From positions 90,314,257 to 90,378,256 of the forward strand of contig NC_135498.1 of the NCBI RefSeq assembly GCF_052857255.1: a stretch of 64,000 nt of DNA, given 5' to 3'. Both the position numbers and the translations under genes were made by a program. Numbering within the stretch: the first letter of the stretch is position 1; the number at the start of each line of letters is the position of its first letter. The notes beneath the pieces were generated by a model. The model saw only the letters and a list, made by a program, of their open reading frames with translations, was not told the DNA's origin and did no database searches. Below are positions 51,776-64,000 of this stretch, in pieces. This DNA comes from Amblyomma americanum. Taxonomy: Eukaryota; Arthropoda; Arachnida; Ixodida; Ixodidae.

Positions 51776-53710
51776 AAGGGTACAAGCTTTCCGCTGGCCT
51801 GGTGCTCGGCTTATCTGGGTCTTCGAAAATGGGTCTTTACCAGACTTTGTGTAGTCGTAAACACCTTGTGCCATGGCGCTCTTCGGCCACAGATGCCCTT
51901 GCAACATAGCATAAAAATCCATTATACTCTTCAAAGAGACTTGCAGAGTCTGCCGTCCTGTACGATTTCTGTGCGATTGCAAGCCTCGGTGTTTGAAAAG
52001 GATGTGGTGATCACGGGTGAGATACACTCTATTACAGAGAGTAAATTAATTAAACATATGTATGTTATTGCAGAATATTCGAGCCACCTTGCTGATTAGT
52101 GATTGCCTTTGAACAGAGTGCCTGATCGGCAGTTATACATTTAAAAAAATTCGTTTTCTGTGTAGATATGGGGAAGAGGCAAACCTAATACCGGTATTAT
52201 GCCAGGGAAGACTTTCAAAGTCTTCAGGGGAGACTTTCAAAAATAGGCTTATTGGGGTTAAATTATGGCTTTTACGGCGTAGTATTACCAGTGTTGGCGG
52301 ACACCAGAACACCGGTGAATCGGCTTGAGTGGTAAGCTGGTTAACTAATTTTTAACAACCAACTTTTAACTAGTAAAGTTAAGCGCCCAGTTGCAATTGG
52401 AGATTTGTAGTCCGTCGTTAGCAATATCCGCACAAGTTTTTATAATTTCGAAAAGGCGATAATCCTCTGCGCTGTGGCTCGACAAAATTTGGCTACATCG
52501 TACCAAAATACATGGGCTTTCGAAAAGCATGCAGACAAAGCAACCTTTCCAGTGAACCTAACTAGTTGAAAAAGGCAAATTTTTGTCCAGCCACAGAGCC
52601 GATGATAGTCGCATTTTCGAAATTCTGAAAACTAATGTGGCTACTACTGAAGACCAGCTTTCCAGGATTCATGCTTACGACATTTCACTGACGGCACAAG
52701 CTCGGGAAACCCGCATCCGTCCGTGAAGCTGTATCTTCTTCAGAACGGCATTCACTACTTCACTAGACTACGACCTCACGCGCCTCCCCTACTGCTCATT
52801 GCCATGAAAGAACACTTATGAAGGAACACCCACTTTGTGGAGCTGACCAATGCGACCTGAAACTTAAGCAGGGGTAATTCGTAGCCGGCTGTTAAGGACA
52901 AGATTGATATAGAATATCTTGTGAAATATGCATACGCGAGAAATTTTTAAGCGAGAGGAAGTGGGTTAAGGAAAAAGGTGAAGAAAAGTGCGCTCTCGCC
53001 TTAAGTCTTTGTTTGTAGCATAAATAAATGCAAGGAAGTGGGAGTAGGATGAAAACGGTTTTGAGGCATTGAGAAGAAAGGAAGTGAAACAGCAGTGTCT
53101 GCTTTAAATCGGTGCTTTGTTTTTAGGCACAACAAAAATACAATTCCTGCATAGCGCATACGTCACACAGGTATGAAATTCATTTCCTAGAGTGCTAAAA
53201 GGCACATAGAGCCCAAACTCGGTTGCTATTGTAATGTACAATGTGCGCCGGCCTAAATATCACGAAAGAAACAAAACATGCCATAAATGTTCCAAATTAT
53301 GCGAGTATCTGCTCAAATTACAGTGCAAGATGTTTGAGCTTCTTGCTGTCGAGATTGCCATATTAGATTTTGGGACCTGAAGCTCGCTAATTACCTAAAA
53401 GTACAATGATCCGTTTCAAGTTGAGCTCAGGTAAAGTGAGCCGAGTCACATTCGCAAACTTGTATTTGGCCGCAAGTAACAATAGGCACAGATTTATCGC
53501 TCTTGGTAAAGAAAGTGGCTTCAGAAACCAGCGGTAGGTTTAAATAGACGATCGAAGAACTTGGACTGGCGCATGTAGCAAACGCCTTGTAGGAGAGTTG
53601 AATCTTGGTTCCTTGAATAATCAAATGGGAGAATATAATTGTACGTATATATAATCTTTGAGGTGTTGCAAAGAAAAATGATCGGCAAAATGCAAACCAA
53701 AGTATATATC
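51776..53710. other. Gene-free stretch, nearly 2 kb
   Basis: AT-rich. No recognisable coding domain, RNA gene or high-copy repeat from this window. AAGACTTTCAAAGTCTTCAGGGGAGACTTTCAAA near 52,207 is a short internal repeat. Confidence 0.5.
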
Positions 53711-53783
53711 GATGTGAGGCCAGTCTTTGAACCAGTGACATCGCACTCGCAAAGCGAGCGCTCGACCACTGAGCTACATCCCC
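53711..53783 (-). tRNA. tRNA-Ala (TGC)-like pseudogene
   Basis: On the minus strand GGGGATGTAGCTCAGTGGTC begins a good 5' half: acceptor, D stem GCTC/GAGC, and anticodon loop TTTGCGA (TGC). The anticodon stem has one mismatch. The T stem (ACTGG/ACTGG) does not pair and the 3' acceptor is degraded. Confidence 0.55.
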
Positions 53784-56734
53784 ACTTTCTCTTTATTGCA
53801 TGGAAGTACACCCACCCTGATGCACTTCAAGCCCAACTTAACCAGCGTGCAATAGGATGATATTGCAATTGGGGCCTTCATCGCCAATATCCGACGATGC
53901 CGATGTTTACGGCTGATACAAGAGGACTATTCGGAGCTCTTTTTATCATAATTGTAACAATCCTCAGTTTCTCTGCAAACACGGGTGAATAGCTCCACTC
54001 TTTTTGGGGCAGTCAGTAGCCCATTCGAGTCACGCAATGTTTAAAATTAAAAAAAAAGCATAGGCGAATTTCAGAGAAATTCTTCACATTACCTTCGTGC
54101 AGTAAATGTGATGATCGGGTCATTCCTGCCCCCAGATGAATAGTCATTCTTGAAAATTTTCATTATGAGTTCAGTTTTTTGACCGAGATGCTGTCTGTGC
54201 TTATTATGCCCGTGCCGCGAATCAGGCGCTTGCATGTTGTAATCCCCTGTAGGCAGCTTACTCGACAACATACAGTTCTCCGCGGCGTCTTTTACTGTTC
54301 ACTAACGAACAATTCACGTAGCCATTAAAAAAATCTGTCAGCTGACGCGTTAGCAATGAAAATTCATAAAACATTTTAGGAATCGGCTGCGAGTGCAGCC
54401 TGTGCTAACAGTGGAACAGTAAGAATCTGGTCAAACCTCTAGCTAACAGAAGATGCAGAAGAAATGTTAATGCACCGCTGCAGAGACTCTAGTGGAGACG
54501 GTACACGCTTTGAGTGATGCCAGGGCTCCCAGTACAACAGGTGTGCCGGTGGCGCTGCATCCTCGTGCTCAGTCCAGCTGAGGGGAATGCCAGGCTGCGC
54601 GGGCTCACGAGAAGGTTTGCTGTGAGGCTGCAGAGGGCGAAGTTGCCCTTCATCATTTTGTGTCACCATATCATTTGTGAACACTTGAGGGCCTTTGATG
54701 TGGCATCACGAAATAGAGGAGACAGAAGGTAATCACACGGCCTGTAAAATTAACAGGTAAACTGTTTAATAGACAAAACGAAAACACAGATCTGCAAGCC
54801 CTTGTAGTAATTAACATTGTATCCTACAGGAATTACTCACCTGTATTAATTAGTATTACCTGCTTCAACTTGTTGGAATTTTCTTAAGAAACGATCACGT
54901 CAGGAAGTTCATTTCCCTCCGCGATGGCACCCATAGTAAGAGTCTTATGGACGCTTCCCAATTGAATATTAATTGAATATCACTTCCAGATCATTCTTTT
55001 TCTGAAGGTAGCTATACGGAATGAACAATTAAAAACTTAGCGCACTACAGAAATCAACAAATATCACTGTCGACTCACGAATGTATGTTTGCAGATGGTT
55101 GCAGTCATGCTAAGTGACTTCACGTATTTGGAATATTGTCCCTTTGCGATATTTTGATCAAGAAAGAAGAACGTGAACTTCTAATCTGTGCATCAGTCCA
55201 GTCCAATCCAAAAGGAAGAAGAAATTGCTAGTAATCTATTTTCACTGGAGAATACCTACTCGCCATAATTCTCATTAGCCTACCAGCAGTAGATTTTAGT
55301 TTTTCATTTTTGTTATTTGAGAACTGCCACACAAAAGAGCATGAAGGGCGTAAAAAGATGCCATTTTTTGGTTTCTAATCATATTTTTATTCTTCATGCT
55401 GTCCCGATTTGCGAAAGTGTAAGATTATCTAGTCGTGAAATCTTTAAAATACCTTACGGCTCTGGTCACATAACGAACGTCCATCGGCAGGTTAGGCACA
55501 ATGCAGTCCTGTAAGAAAAATCATTGTGGATTACCAATGAATTCAATAAGTATTTTCCCCTAGCTCCATCTATTTCGTAGAACCGGAGTCCTGACTGCAG
55601 GACAGTTTATCGAGATGAGGCGTTTAAGAAGCGCTTTTATGTAACTTATGTCGTTATTGATACAGGGCCTATATTTGGTCCTGTCTTTTACAGCAAATAC
55701 TACTCGGCTGTGACAGCACTAAAGAAAAAAAAGGGAAGAATTTATATTGACGTTTACATACACTCGTTGTTTAAACGAAACATCCAGCGCTCCTTGAGCA
55801 GGAGAGGAAAACAAACCAGAGATGTCCTACTGCTTCAAACCCTAATGCATGTAAGCACTCATTTCTTAGTGAAAACTTCAATTTAAAAAATTATAACCTA
55901 TTCGCTTGTGAACAACAAATACGTAATATTGTAACAAATGCATCGAACAGAAAACTTGATAGGCTGTCAAATTACCTTGCGGATGGTTATGTTCAGGGCA
56001 TTTTTCTATCACCAGATTGATACGGGCGGCAGTATAGTAGGTATCTGTACATACGCACCTAAATCTGTATGTCGGGAGAAGCTTTCGCTGAAGCTCTTTT
56101 GCTACCTTATTCATCAAATACTAGCAGTCTGGCACAACGTAGCTGGCGCGCCTATGCCCTGCCCTGCCTATTTGTTTTCGCGATTGAGTGTGTCAGATAG
56201 TCGAAGCGCCAGCAGCACGAGCTAGTCTAATGGCAACATGAACGCGTTTCGGAACATTTCGCTTCTTAGTTTGTGTACATGGTTGTCCAGTTCTTTCCAC
56301 AGCGTGAAACAGCCCCATGGTTGTGTGCTGCGGCGTGGGTGCAGACACAGCCACTGTTAGTCCCTGCAGTGAATTAGAAGAGGGCACTCGAAACGACCGG
56401 TGAACGTGGCGCAGCCACCACCCTATGCCGCGTACGGGCCGTAGATACTTTATTGAATACGCGAAGCATTTTCTAGCATGCGCAATATAGGCGACACCTT
56501 TCACTTATTGTCGCATCACTGCATCTAGCACTGCCTAGTTTATGTTCCAATGCATACCTCTGAATACAAGCACAGCATACACAGACGAGGCGCTCTTCGT
56601 GACTGCCTATACTAAGGGTAACGTTTATTAGAATCCGACTGCCCTTCATGCTAAGAGGACCAGAAGCAACTCTTTGATGAGCTACACAGGACATACGAGG
56701 TCTACGAGGAAATACGAGAAATACAAGGTCCAAA
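53784..56734. other. Gene-free stretch, about 3 kb
   Basis: Low repeat content. The 81-codon minus frame at 54,439-54,684 lies in a GC-richer island but shows no family signature. Confidence 0.45.
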
Positions 56735-56985
56735 GAGAAACAAACTAGGTGGGTTACCCAGGAGGCAAATGGGCTACCAGACTCACGTGCTCTTGTGACG
56801 TCATCCCAACCTGCGCATCGGATTGTGGGCAAAATGTCCACTATGGTAGGTGTCAGCAAAATTAATGACCGGTCGCAAACAGGCTGCTCTGTAAGAGCAA
56901 TCTGGATCTCACGAGCCCCACCAGTGGCAGCACCTGCCATCTCAGGGCAGTGGGACATCGCCTAAACTCTGCGCCACTGCGCCAG
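56735..56985 (-). mobile_element. SINE-D-like repeat, copy 2
   Basis: The minus strand begins with GGCGCAGTGGCGCAGAG (A-box-like) at 56,985, followed by the CCACTGCCCTGAGATGG and GGTGGGGCTCGTG blocks. It matches 6,640-6,862 throughout. Confidence 0.6.
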
Positions 56986-58375
56986 GAGTGGTGTGAACTT
57001 GTGAGCCTCAAGCTGTCTTGGTGAATTGATATTTTAGAACGGCCAGTGAACGCTAACTGTGAATATGCCTCTTCTTTGAGCCGTCTTCATAAGCGCTATA
57101 ACTCGAACAGCAAGCCAATGTGGCGGCTATGAGCCCTCCTTTGTCATATTCCGCCACATATGCACGGATGCTTGAGGCAGAAAAGACCACCATATGTGTA
57201 CACTGATATGACAACATGTTGCAGTTGGACAAAAAGAAAACCTGCACTGACGGGTTTTATCAGCAACGAGTTTAAAACCGTCGTAGTGTGCCGGCAAAGG
57301 TGCTGATTTTGAATGGTGGTCCCCGTGCATGTGCTGAGCACTGGCCTAATCGGGTGGTTTCTACTAAATGCAAGATATTATCTGGGACTGAATGGGAGCT
57401 TTTTAAACTTGCACTTAATTTGCTTGCCAGAAAGAGAATTACCGCTCTGAGCTCCAAAACATGAGTAACAGAATACATTACAGAGTGAACATGTCTGCGC
57501 AAGCATATACATCGGGTTGTTTGAATGCAGTGCTTACTTCTGATTTGGTGCTGCAAAATATATTTTTTCGAAACTCAAGCTTCAGTAGCGTCCAAAGGCA
57601 GCAACGGCGCAGGCCGCTTTCTAGTCCAAGAAAACATTGAGCGTCACTATTGCATCACTGGCTTTGTGTAATTAGCAGGCCTCGCTACCCTATTCATTAA
57701 CCAACATGATTTTATTTTTATTTTAACACCTAACGTGTAACTGTAACATGCAACATGCCCCTCCCTCTGCCCGTTTCTTTTGCGGGATTTCGGCTAAGAC
57801 GTCAATTACTCGAGTCAGTTCGCTCATAAATTCTGCTCGCTTCATTTCACTTCACGTTTAACCTATTATTTTCTCTTCACTAGCTCGCTGCGCTGTTCTC
57901 AGTTTATGCTTAAACTCATTAGCTGCCAGGTTTAGGCCCCACATGCGAGCACCAGTGACATACAGCTGCTGTGTGCTTTCTTCCGGAAGAATAGTTGCAA
58001 ATTGCTATTAATTCAGAGTGCCTGATAAATGCATTCTTTGATTTTATGAATCTACCTCTTTTTCACTTCCATACCCCGAATCTCCTGTAACTACCTGCCC
58101 TATAGACGCTTTTTCTTTTTCCACTTCCAATGTTTCGATGTATACCATAAACAATTGTTCTTTGGAGGCTTTTGAGCGTTACTTAAGATTTTTTGTTTTA
58201 TTTTATGGGTCCGGCATTTTGATTTCTCTCCAGAATTGGTCCACTTATTGACATAGCAAGGTAACGCCATTATTGAATGGGTGATTACTAGCGTATTAGT
58301 TATTAAAGATGACACAAAAGAGTATTCTGAGCTCGTCTTTTCACCCCGGGAATTCCATCTGCATGCTCCAAGCAT
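56986..58375. other. Gene-free stretch
   Basis: No supported gene; short frames without motifs. Confidence 0.45.
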
Positions 58376-58500
58376 TCTTATAATAATAATAATAATAATT
58401 GGTTTTTTGGGGGAAAGGAAATGGCGCAGTATCTGTCTCATATATCGTTGGACACCTGAACCGCGCCGTAAGGGAAGGGATAAAGGAGGGAGTGAAAGAA
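58376..58500 (-). mobile_element. SINE-A tail, 5' truncated
   Basis: (ATA)n then TTGGTTTTTTGGGGGAAAGG and TCATATATCGTTGGACACC, ending at GGGAGTGAAAGAA. Almost identical to the same part of 50,814, so young. Confidence 0.92.
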
Positions 58501-59109
58501 TTATAAATTTCCAAATATTGTTCTGTGCGCCCAAGTTCCCTATTAAATGAAATAAAAAGTCCAGGCTCCCGCCTTTTTTTTTTTTTGAACTTTGAACACA
58601 CCTCCGAAAGGCTTAGCAGGCTGCTTGCTTCTCTGCTATCGGCGGAGTGATACGAATTAAGTGTCCACGGGTATCTGTATTTCCGTGGGTCTAATATGTG
58701 GCTATATTCTCTGCGACTGAAACCATTGATTAACAGAAACATAAACAACAAAATGATAGCTAAAGGGAAACCGCCACGCAACTGACTAAAAGGTACTCCA
58801 CGCGTTGAGTGACTCCTCTTACTTTTGGAGTTGAGTTAAAAAAATAGAGGGGGCCGGGAAGTTTAATTCGATTTAATAGGAAAATCGGCCCCACAGGTCA
58901 GAATCCTGTTTGGTGCATTTTTAAGTTATATTACTTATTATTCTGAACACGGTTCTTTGAATACTTTGTGTGAACACGGGGTGGTGGAGAAATTGTGTCT
59001 CCCTTCCTGATAGTTTGCGTGATTGGCATTTTATGATATGCCTTTAGAGGCAGCGTTGTCGCTGTGCAACTAATATCGATAGTTTCCAGTACCCTACATT
59101 AGAGTGTTG
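58501..59109. other. Gene-free stretch
   Basis: A T13 run lies at 58,574. No gene recognised. Confidence 0.4.
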
Positions 59110-59640
59110 TCAACCTTATGCACCAGTGCACAGTCGTTCGAAAAGCCAGCATATTATTTTGGTTGAAGGAAGTTTACGGTTGATCGAGATTTTAATAGCG
59201 ATTACTTTAGCAAATTCCTTCTCAATGACGCCTAGTACCATGATAGATATGCAACTTTTCAAGTCGACATCCTCTTTCTTATGGATGAAGATTATGCTAG
59301 TGTGCCTACAAGTTTCAGGCACGTTTGTGGCCCCCTGCTTTTGCAGTCTGGGGCCGGATTTAGAGGAGAGATATTTGAGTGGCCTTTGCCCTGCTGTGGT
59401 CGTAGTCAGGCTGATGATGATGTCTCCACCGTATCCCAATCATACTACCATGAGTTTATTCTCAGCTGCTGCTTTTCCGTTTTTCATTGGTTGTGAACAT
59501 TCAGTTATTTCCTTTCTCGTTACTTTAGCGAACGTCATCCTCCACACCAGTGCCTTTTTCCAAGGTGTGCAGGTTATGTCGTCTACTGCAGAGAAAAGTG
59601 CAGAATTATTAAGCGATTTTAACTATCAATCCATATTGGT
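59110..59640 (-). pseudogene. RT relic of an RTE-like LINE
   Basis: Minus-strand translation gives EITECSQPMKNGKAAAENKL near 59,500, matching the pre-motif MKNGKAAGED block of RTE-like RTs. It also gives VPETCRHTSIIFIHKKEDVDLK...EKEFAKVIAIKI (59,340-59,190), matching the block in which IIPLFKKGD-type sequence precedes NYRPISLL. Between them lies the sequence CAGCCTGACTACGACCAC with GCAGGGCAAAGGCC, a short repeat I recall as common in arthropod RTE elements. Palm motifs are absent. Confidence 0.55.
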
Positions 59641-60144
59641 ATTCAAAATGCCCTCTTTGTAACTTAAGGCGCGCACAAATCATATTTACAAAAGCCTAGT
59701 TTTCTCTTGCAGCTTGAAAGCTATCGTTACGTTCCGCTTGCCTATTAGCTCTAGGAATTCGGCCATTTCCATTGTACCTGCAGCTGCTACACATTAGTTA
59801 CGGTTACAGAAAGGCTCAACAGAATGTAAATGATAAATTAGAATTTTTAGCAACTGCGTTATAACAAATTCTTCAAGTCAGAGCAGCTGAACTAAGCAAC
59901 TGTGCCTCTTGCTGCGATTAGCTTCTGCCACCTTAAGAACGTGGCGAGCTTGAAAAATAAACATTTTGCAGCTTAAAAAGATATTGAACTATGAACCCGA
60001 AATGTCACTTACACGAAACTTCTCCATGACCTCTTCGGCGCTCACGTTCAACTCTCTCGCTTGTTCCTGGAAGAGCAAAACATATTACGGAAGGCAATGT
60101 GCAAGCAAGGGTTCGGAGATAAATTGTTTGTTAAGGTATAGTAT
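59641..60144. other. Gene-free stretch
   Basis: No gene or repeat recognised. Confidence 0.4.
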
Positions 60145-60599
60145 ACAGGGTGTTTCACCTAATATTTCAAACAATTTTTAAAAGAGGCTTTTTGAGTTAG
60201 AAGAGCGCTTTTTTCGGCAGAGCAATGTCGGCGGTGGGATACATCAGAACACAGCTAAGACGTGCTCACTAGCAGCCTGGTTAAATAATAATGAATAGTT
60301 AACTATTTGACTATTACTGTTAGGCTTCTTAATTGTTTACAGGCCTGCAGCGCGCCGTCAGTAACATCCATATCAGATATTGCTTACGGTGGGCAACACG
60401 CCTTCCAATAATTAAGGAACCTAGCAGTAATAGTAAAAAGTCAACTATTCAATATTAGTTAACTATCCTGCTAGTTAGCACACCTCAGTTGTATTCTGAT
60501 GAAATATACTGCTAACAATGCTATGCGGAAGAAAGCGCTTGTCTATTTCAAAAATCCTGTTTTAAAAGTTGCATAAAATCTGAGGTGAAATGCCCTGTA
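60145..60599. mobile_element. Fold-back MITE, TACAGGGTGTTTCACCT ends
   Basis: The left TACAGGGTGTTTCACCTAA and right TGAGGTGAAATGCCCTGTA ends are inverted repeats flanked by TA. The arms extend inward and include CAGAACACAGCTAAGACGTGCT...AGTTAACTATTTGACTATTACTG against its reverse complement. Nearly the whole 455 bp folds into a hairpin. TA targets and size suggest a Tc1/mariner-type parasite; no transposase is present. Confidence 0.85.
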
Positions 60600-63140
60600 T
60601 ATATGATAGAATGTTTGCTGCACTCTGTTATCCTTACTAAGTAAAGTATGATGATAAAATGAGGAGTTGAGTCGTTAAAAAAGTGTTTTGTGGATGTGCT
60701 TCCCGTCAAGTGCAGGATCACAACAGGCGTTGTAAATTTGTTCAGACGAACAAGAATTCCTTGGAACAAGTGAGTGCATACGAGTGTGCCACACGCAGCG
60801 AAAGCTGCTCACCCAACTTAACATGTATGAAGCGCCAGCCTGGAATAGGCGGTGGACTATACAAGGTTTCTTTCCGAAAACATCAGCGGCTATTTTTCGG
60901 AGCTCGAGCTTTAGACTAGCTTCGTGGCGCAAGCACTACGTTCGCCGACTGTCGGAGAAAAAAAAAATGTCTGACACCGATAACACAAAAAACCAGGGCA
61001 CCATTTTTTTTAACTTAATTGGTGTAAACGCCATAACCAGTTCAGTTCATTCGATACATGCATACTTAAACTGGCATAACAGCGCAGTGTTTTGGAAATC
61101 CTCTTTCAATAATAGGATTAAAGACTGGAAATCCTATAAAGTCGTAAGACACTAAGGATAATCTAAACCACTCGCATACGTGTAGCTCTAAATCAACAGA
61201 GGGTCGCCAGAGTCACAGTGCACTGGTGGTAACTATATCTGACTCCAGCTCGTTCCGACTGCATTCGTCTCGTAAAGTGAGCTTGAAGACCTGTTCATAT
61301 AAGTGACCTGTTTTACTGGCTGCGTTTATACTCCTGTGTTCACTGTTTGGGCGTGTAAGCAGAAAGAGTAATTTGTGAGTGGTAAATTATTCGGGATTTT
61401 TTGTTGGATTGTTCAAAAGCACTTTTCCTAAAAGACCTTGCAATCTGTTGCAGAAATTGTCAAAAGTTGCATTCTCAGCTCCTCCTGTATCATGTTCATT
61501 GGGCTATGCTCGCTCTCGTACCTCCCTGCTGGTGCCTCGTTGCACTTCTCTAGCAAAGCGGCAACCTTCAGGCTTAGTATATGGCGCTCGTCGGCTAGCA
61601 TTAGCATTCCTACAAACCAATCTTTTAGTGCGGCAGTAGTACTAGATGCATTTTCCGATTTCGGGCATTATACGCACGTACGTCGCTAATTGCTGTTTTA
61701 TGGAAGGCGGCCCACTTGCCCACTGGGTAGTGGTCTACACACTTGGCCGGCCTTCACCTGGGTGAAATCTTTGAAGGTAAATGCCTTAAATGTAAAGACT
61801 TAAGGTCAAAGACCTTTGTAGTTCGAATGGGCCACGAGCAAGCATCCAAAAGACTGAATTCTTGGACGGTAGTTAGAAAGAGGCTTTAATGCGTCCGCCC
61901 TAAGTCCCAGAGCGCGTTACCCTGCATGCACTCTCAGTAGTCTTTCTTCGCTAGCGCGACAACGGAGACGATGTGAAATATTTAACACTGATAAAATGCC
62001 TTTAGGTGGGGGTAAAGCATAATGCTGAAGAATTTTGGGCCAAACCGCTTTATGATAAAGACCTTCAGTGCAAAAGTCATTTGTTGAAATTATGCTTTCA
62101 CATCCATAGCACAGCCGTGTTGTATTTTTTCAGCTTGTAAGAAAACCCGCAATTTTTTCACCGGCAGATTTGTGTCGGCGTTATTCGGTTAAAACAGAGA
62201 AGTCTTCTTTCTACCCGTCACGTATCGCAAGTGCAAAACATTATTATAATGCGATAGCATTAGGATGGCCGTGCGGGCGAAAACTGTCTGGCGGCATCGA
62301 CGTCCGCGTCTGTGTGACACCTCCACTTGCCAAGAGTGGCAGGTAATATTTAGAGAGATTCGCTTCTGTCCTCCTGCATCTACCGTACCCCCTCCCCTTC
62401 GTCTCTCTATTTTAGAGCGAAGAGAAAGACGCCGGACGAAGAATGACTCAGAAAAAAAGAAAAATAACTAAGAAAAAAATGTCTAGGATAACAGCCGGCA
62501 GCCTCCCAACAAACTATCTGTGGGAAAAAAAGAGGCTTTCGAGAGCTATCGCCCCCCACAATGCTGGGAAGAGCATCCTGGGTCACACTAGCACCATCGG
62601 TGACTGTGTTTGAAACTACCTGCATGTGCAGTGGCGCATGGCTTAACCGCTGCGGTAGTACTGCTACGAGTACTTGCCACGATTCATCAGGATGACATGT
62701 TTTGAACAGTTGCGTGAGCGGAAGTGTATTTGGATGGGAATAAACATAGATTGGGGAGTGAAAAACAGTAGTCTCAATATTACAAAATATCAGAAGCGAA
62801 TAGACTGGCGAGTGAAAGAAGAATGCTATTGCATTTCCTGCGCACCAATGAAACATCGTGCCTAAATTTTTACACAACACTAACTGATTGACTCGTGTTC
62901 GCCTGGAAGTGCCTGTTAATTTCACTATTACCCATTACTAATCATTATTTAGTAAAACGAGCTTTTGGGCAAGTTGGTTACTTTGCTTCCACATAACTGC
63001 AGCGTAAAAAAATTACAAGCACAAAAAAGGGGAGAAACACATACGACACGGACAAAAGCTGCACTCACAACTGATTTTATTTCGCCAGGAATGGGAAATA
63101 TAAAGGTTCCGCCGCGGATGCGCGCGCAGCAAGTACACGT
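60600..63140. other. Gene-free stretch, about 2.5 kb
   Basis: No supported gene. Near 61,760-61,815 AAGGTAAATGCCTTAAATGTAAAGACTTAAGGTCAAAGACCTT is rich in short inverted words. Confidence 0.45.
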
Positions 63141-63149
63141 ACCTCGATC

Positions 63150-63215
63150 ACAAAAACCAAAAACCAAAAACCAAAAAACCAAAAAACCAAATCTAAAAAA
63201 CTAAAAACAAAACTT
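63150..63215. repeat. (CCAAAAA)n low-complexity run
   Basis: Imperfect 7-base repeats. On the minus strand this lies downstream of the Penelope-like ORF and could be its 3' tail. Confidence 0.85.
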
Positions 63216-63270
63216 TATCACACCGTGAAACCCATCTTATCGCCTGGCAGAGAAAAGGTCACATTCCGCT

Positions 63271-64000
63271 TTATACAGATGAACAGAAGTATCGCTTACG
63301 CAAAAAACGCCCTTTTTTTATATGGTAAGCTTCCAGTAGTTCACGTGCAGTTTGATCTTTGCTTTTGCCTAGAATCCTTGCTCCTTCAAAATGCGGCGAA
63401 CAATCCTGACAAGACCTGCAATGTTTAACTAAATTAACATCTTCATCTCTCTCTAAATTTCTTTCATGCTCCCTCAATCGATCGTTGACACATCTGCCAG
63501 ACTGGCCGACATAGGCTTTTCCGCATGACAACGGAATTTCATACACCACTCCTGCCTGGCACTCTACATGGGGCTTAGTATGCTTTTTCCCGCAGCCAGT
63601 TTTTGTTGCCTCCTTACCGGAGATGCGAGGGCATTGTTGGCCGAGCTTTTTCGGAGCTGAAAAAACCAGCGGCACCCCAAACCTGTTCGCAACTTTCTTC
63701 AAGTTATGCGAGACTGTGTGCAGGTAGGGGGCTACTTCCGGACGCACAGTGCGCTCAACTTCCCTTGTCTTCGAGGACGTCGCCTTCTTCTTCACCTTTT
63801 TCAGGAGGGTTTCCGCAACAGCCGTCACGATCGACTGAGGGTAGCCCGAATCCAATACTCTTGCCAATTGGCCGTCAAAGCTGGTCTGCATTTCATGTTC
63901 GCACGATTTATCTAGTGCAGATTCTAGGCATAAGTTCACAATGCTTCTTTTAATTATTTGAGAGTGTGCAGAATCATATGGCAAAAGATGTTTCTGCACA
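63271..64000 (-). CDS. Penelope-like element, C-terminal GIY-YIG endonuclease, partial
   Basis: Open for 242 codons to the window edge; the first listed codon is GTG, so the frame continues outside. A Cys/His cluster (C136, H140, H144, C147) is followed by VVYEIP (residues 151-156) and AYVGQSGR (162-169), which are the GIY and YIG strands. RLREH (174-178) and a Glu in LLEAYHIKK (E223) fit the catalytic helix and metal ligand. Penelope-like retroelements carry an RT followed by this endonuclease; the RT would lie beyond position 64,000. No stop interrupts the visible part, making it one of the best-preserved retroelement frames here. Confidence 0.85.
   Translation of the reverse strand, partial: VQKHLLPYDSAHSQIIKRSIVNLCLESALDKSCEHEMQTSFDGQLARVLDSGYPQSIVTAVAETLLKKVKKKATSSKTREVERTVRPEVAPYLHTVSHNLKKVANRFGVPLVFSAPKKLGQQCPRISGKEATKTGCGKKHTKPHVECQAGVVYEIPLSCGKAYVGQSGRCVNDRLREHERNLERDEDVNLVKHCRSCQDCSPHFEGARILGKSKDQTARELLEAYHIKKGRFLRKRYFCSSV

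Noticed and set aside
54439..54684. Minus-strand 81-codon frame in a GC-richer island as a host exon
   Set aside because: No splice signals or domain could be tied to it. A transposase relic is equally possible.
59126..59662. Plus-strand 178-codon frame with hydrophobic stretches (membrane protein-like)
   Set aside because: The opposite strand carries recognisable RT blocks. The hydrophobic plus-strand reading is its shadow.

Overview
The window is eukaryotic repeat-rich intergenic DNA, most likely from a hard tick (Ixodidae). The main reason is the repeat content. About twenty full or partial copies of one tRNA-derived SINE occur here (called SINE-A below: tRNA head with A and B boxes, a body ending in CGCCATTTCCTTTCC and an ATT-rich tail), and from memory this resembles the Ruka-type SINEs of metastriate ticks. 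A second tRNA-derived SINE (SINE-B) and two or three other tRNA-like families are also present. I recognise no intact host protein-coding gene. Nearly every supported protein signature belongs to a retroelement, and nearly all of these are broken by stops or frameshifts.

Layout: 1-5.7 kb is an almost full-length but decayed I-like LINE (ORF1 with a CCHC knuckle, then endonuclease, RT, RNase H and a C-terminal zinc finger). 6-13.6 kb holds scattered SINEs and a divergent direct repeat (9.3-10.7 kb). It also has a possible minus-strand promoter and first exon (13.0-13.35 kb). 13.9-26.4 kb is a threefold segmental repeat of about 1.4 kb that has been expanded by insertions: SINEs, two LINE 3' ends and a complete 5.45-kb Ty3/gypsy element on the minus strand (20,234-25,687). 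The sister units preserve empty sites, so insertion order can be read directly. 26.7-33.7 kb is a nested mosaic of a composite repeat (repeat D), SINEs and pieces of three LINEs. 34.5-35.6 kb has tRNA-headed repeats in inverted orientation bounded by TA microsatellites. 36-42.8 kb has more repeat D, two textbook SINE insertions with target-site duplications (TSDs), and a probable solo LTR. 42.8-43.6 kb is an array of short hairpins interrupted by a SINE with an inverted 5' half. 44.2-48.36 kb is a Tx1/L1-like LINE with a perfect 17-bp TSD, inserted in a tRNA-like sequence. 48.7-51.1 kb has a LINE fragment, an 0.8-kb element with long terminal inverted repeats and two SINEs. A tRNA-Ala(TGC)-like gene lies at 51,358-51,429. 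51.8-63 kb is relatively empty (a tRNA-Ala relic, one fold-back MITE, one RTE-like RT relic). A Penelope-like GIY-YIG endonuclease ORF runs off the right edge.

The elements work as a parasite hierarchy rather than a pathway: autonomous LINEs supply the copying machinery, SINEs use it, and both insert into each other. The gypsy primer-binding site matches the 3' end of tRNA-Ala, the same isoacceptor type found at 51.4 kb. I found no convincing new biological system. The most informative features are the gypsy element with its paralogous empty site, the twin-primed SINE, the Tx1-like insertion in a tRNA-like target, the hairpin array, and the candidate promoter/first exon.
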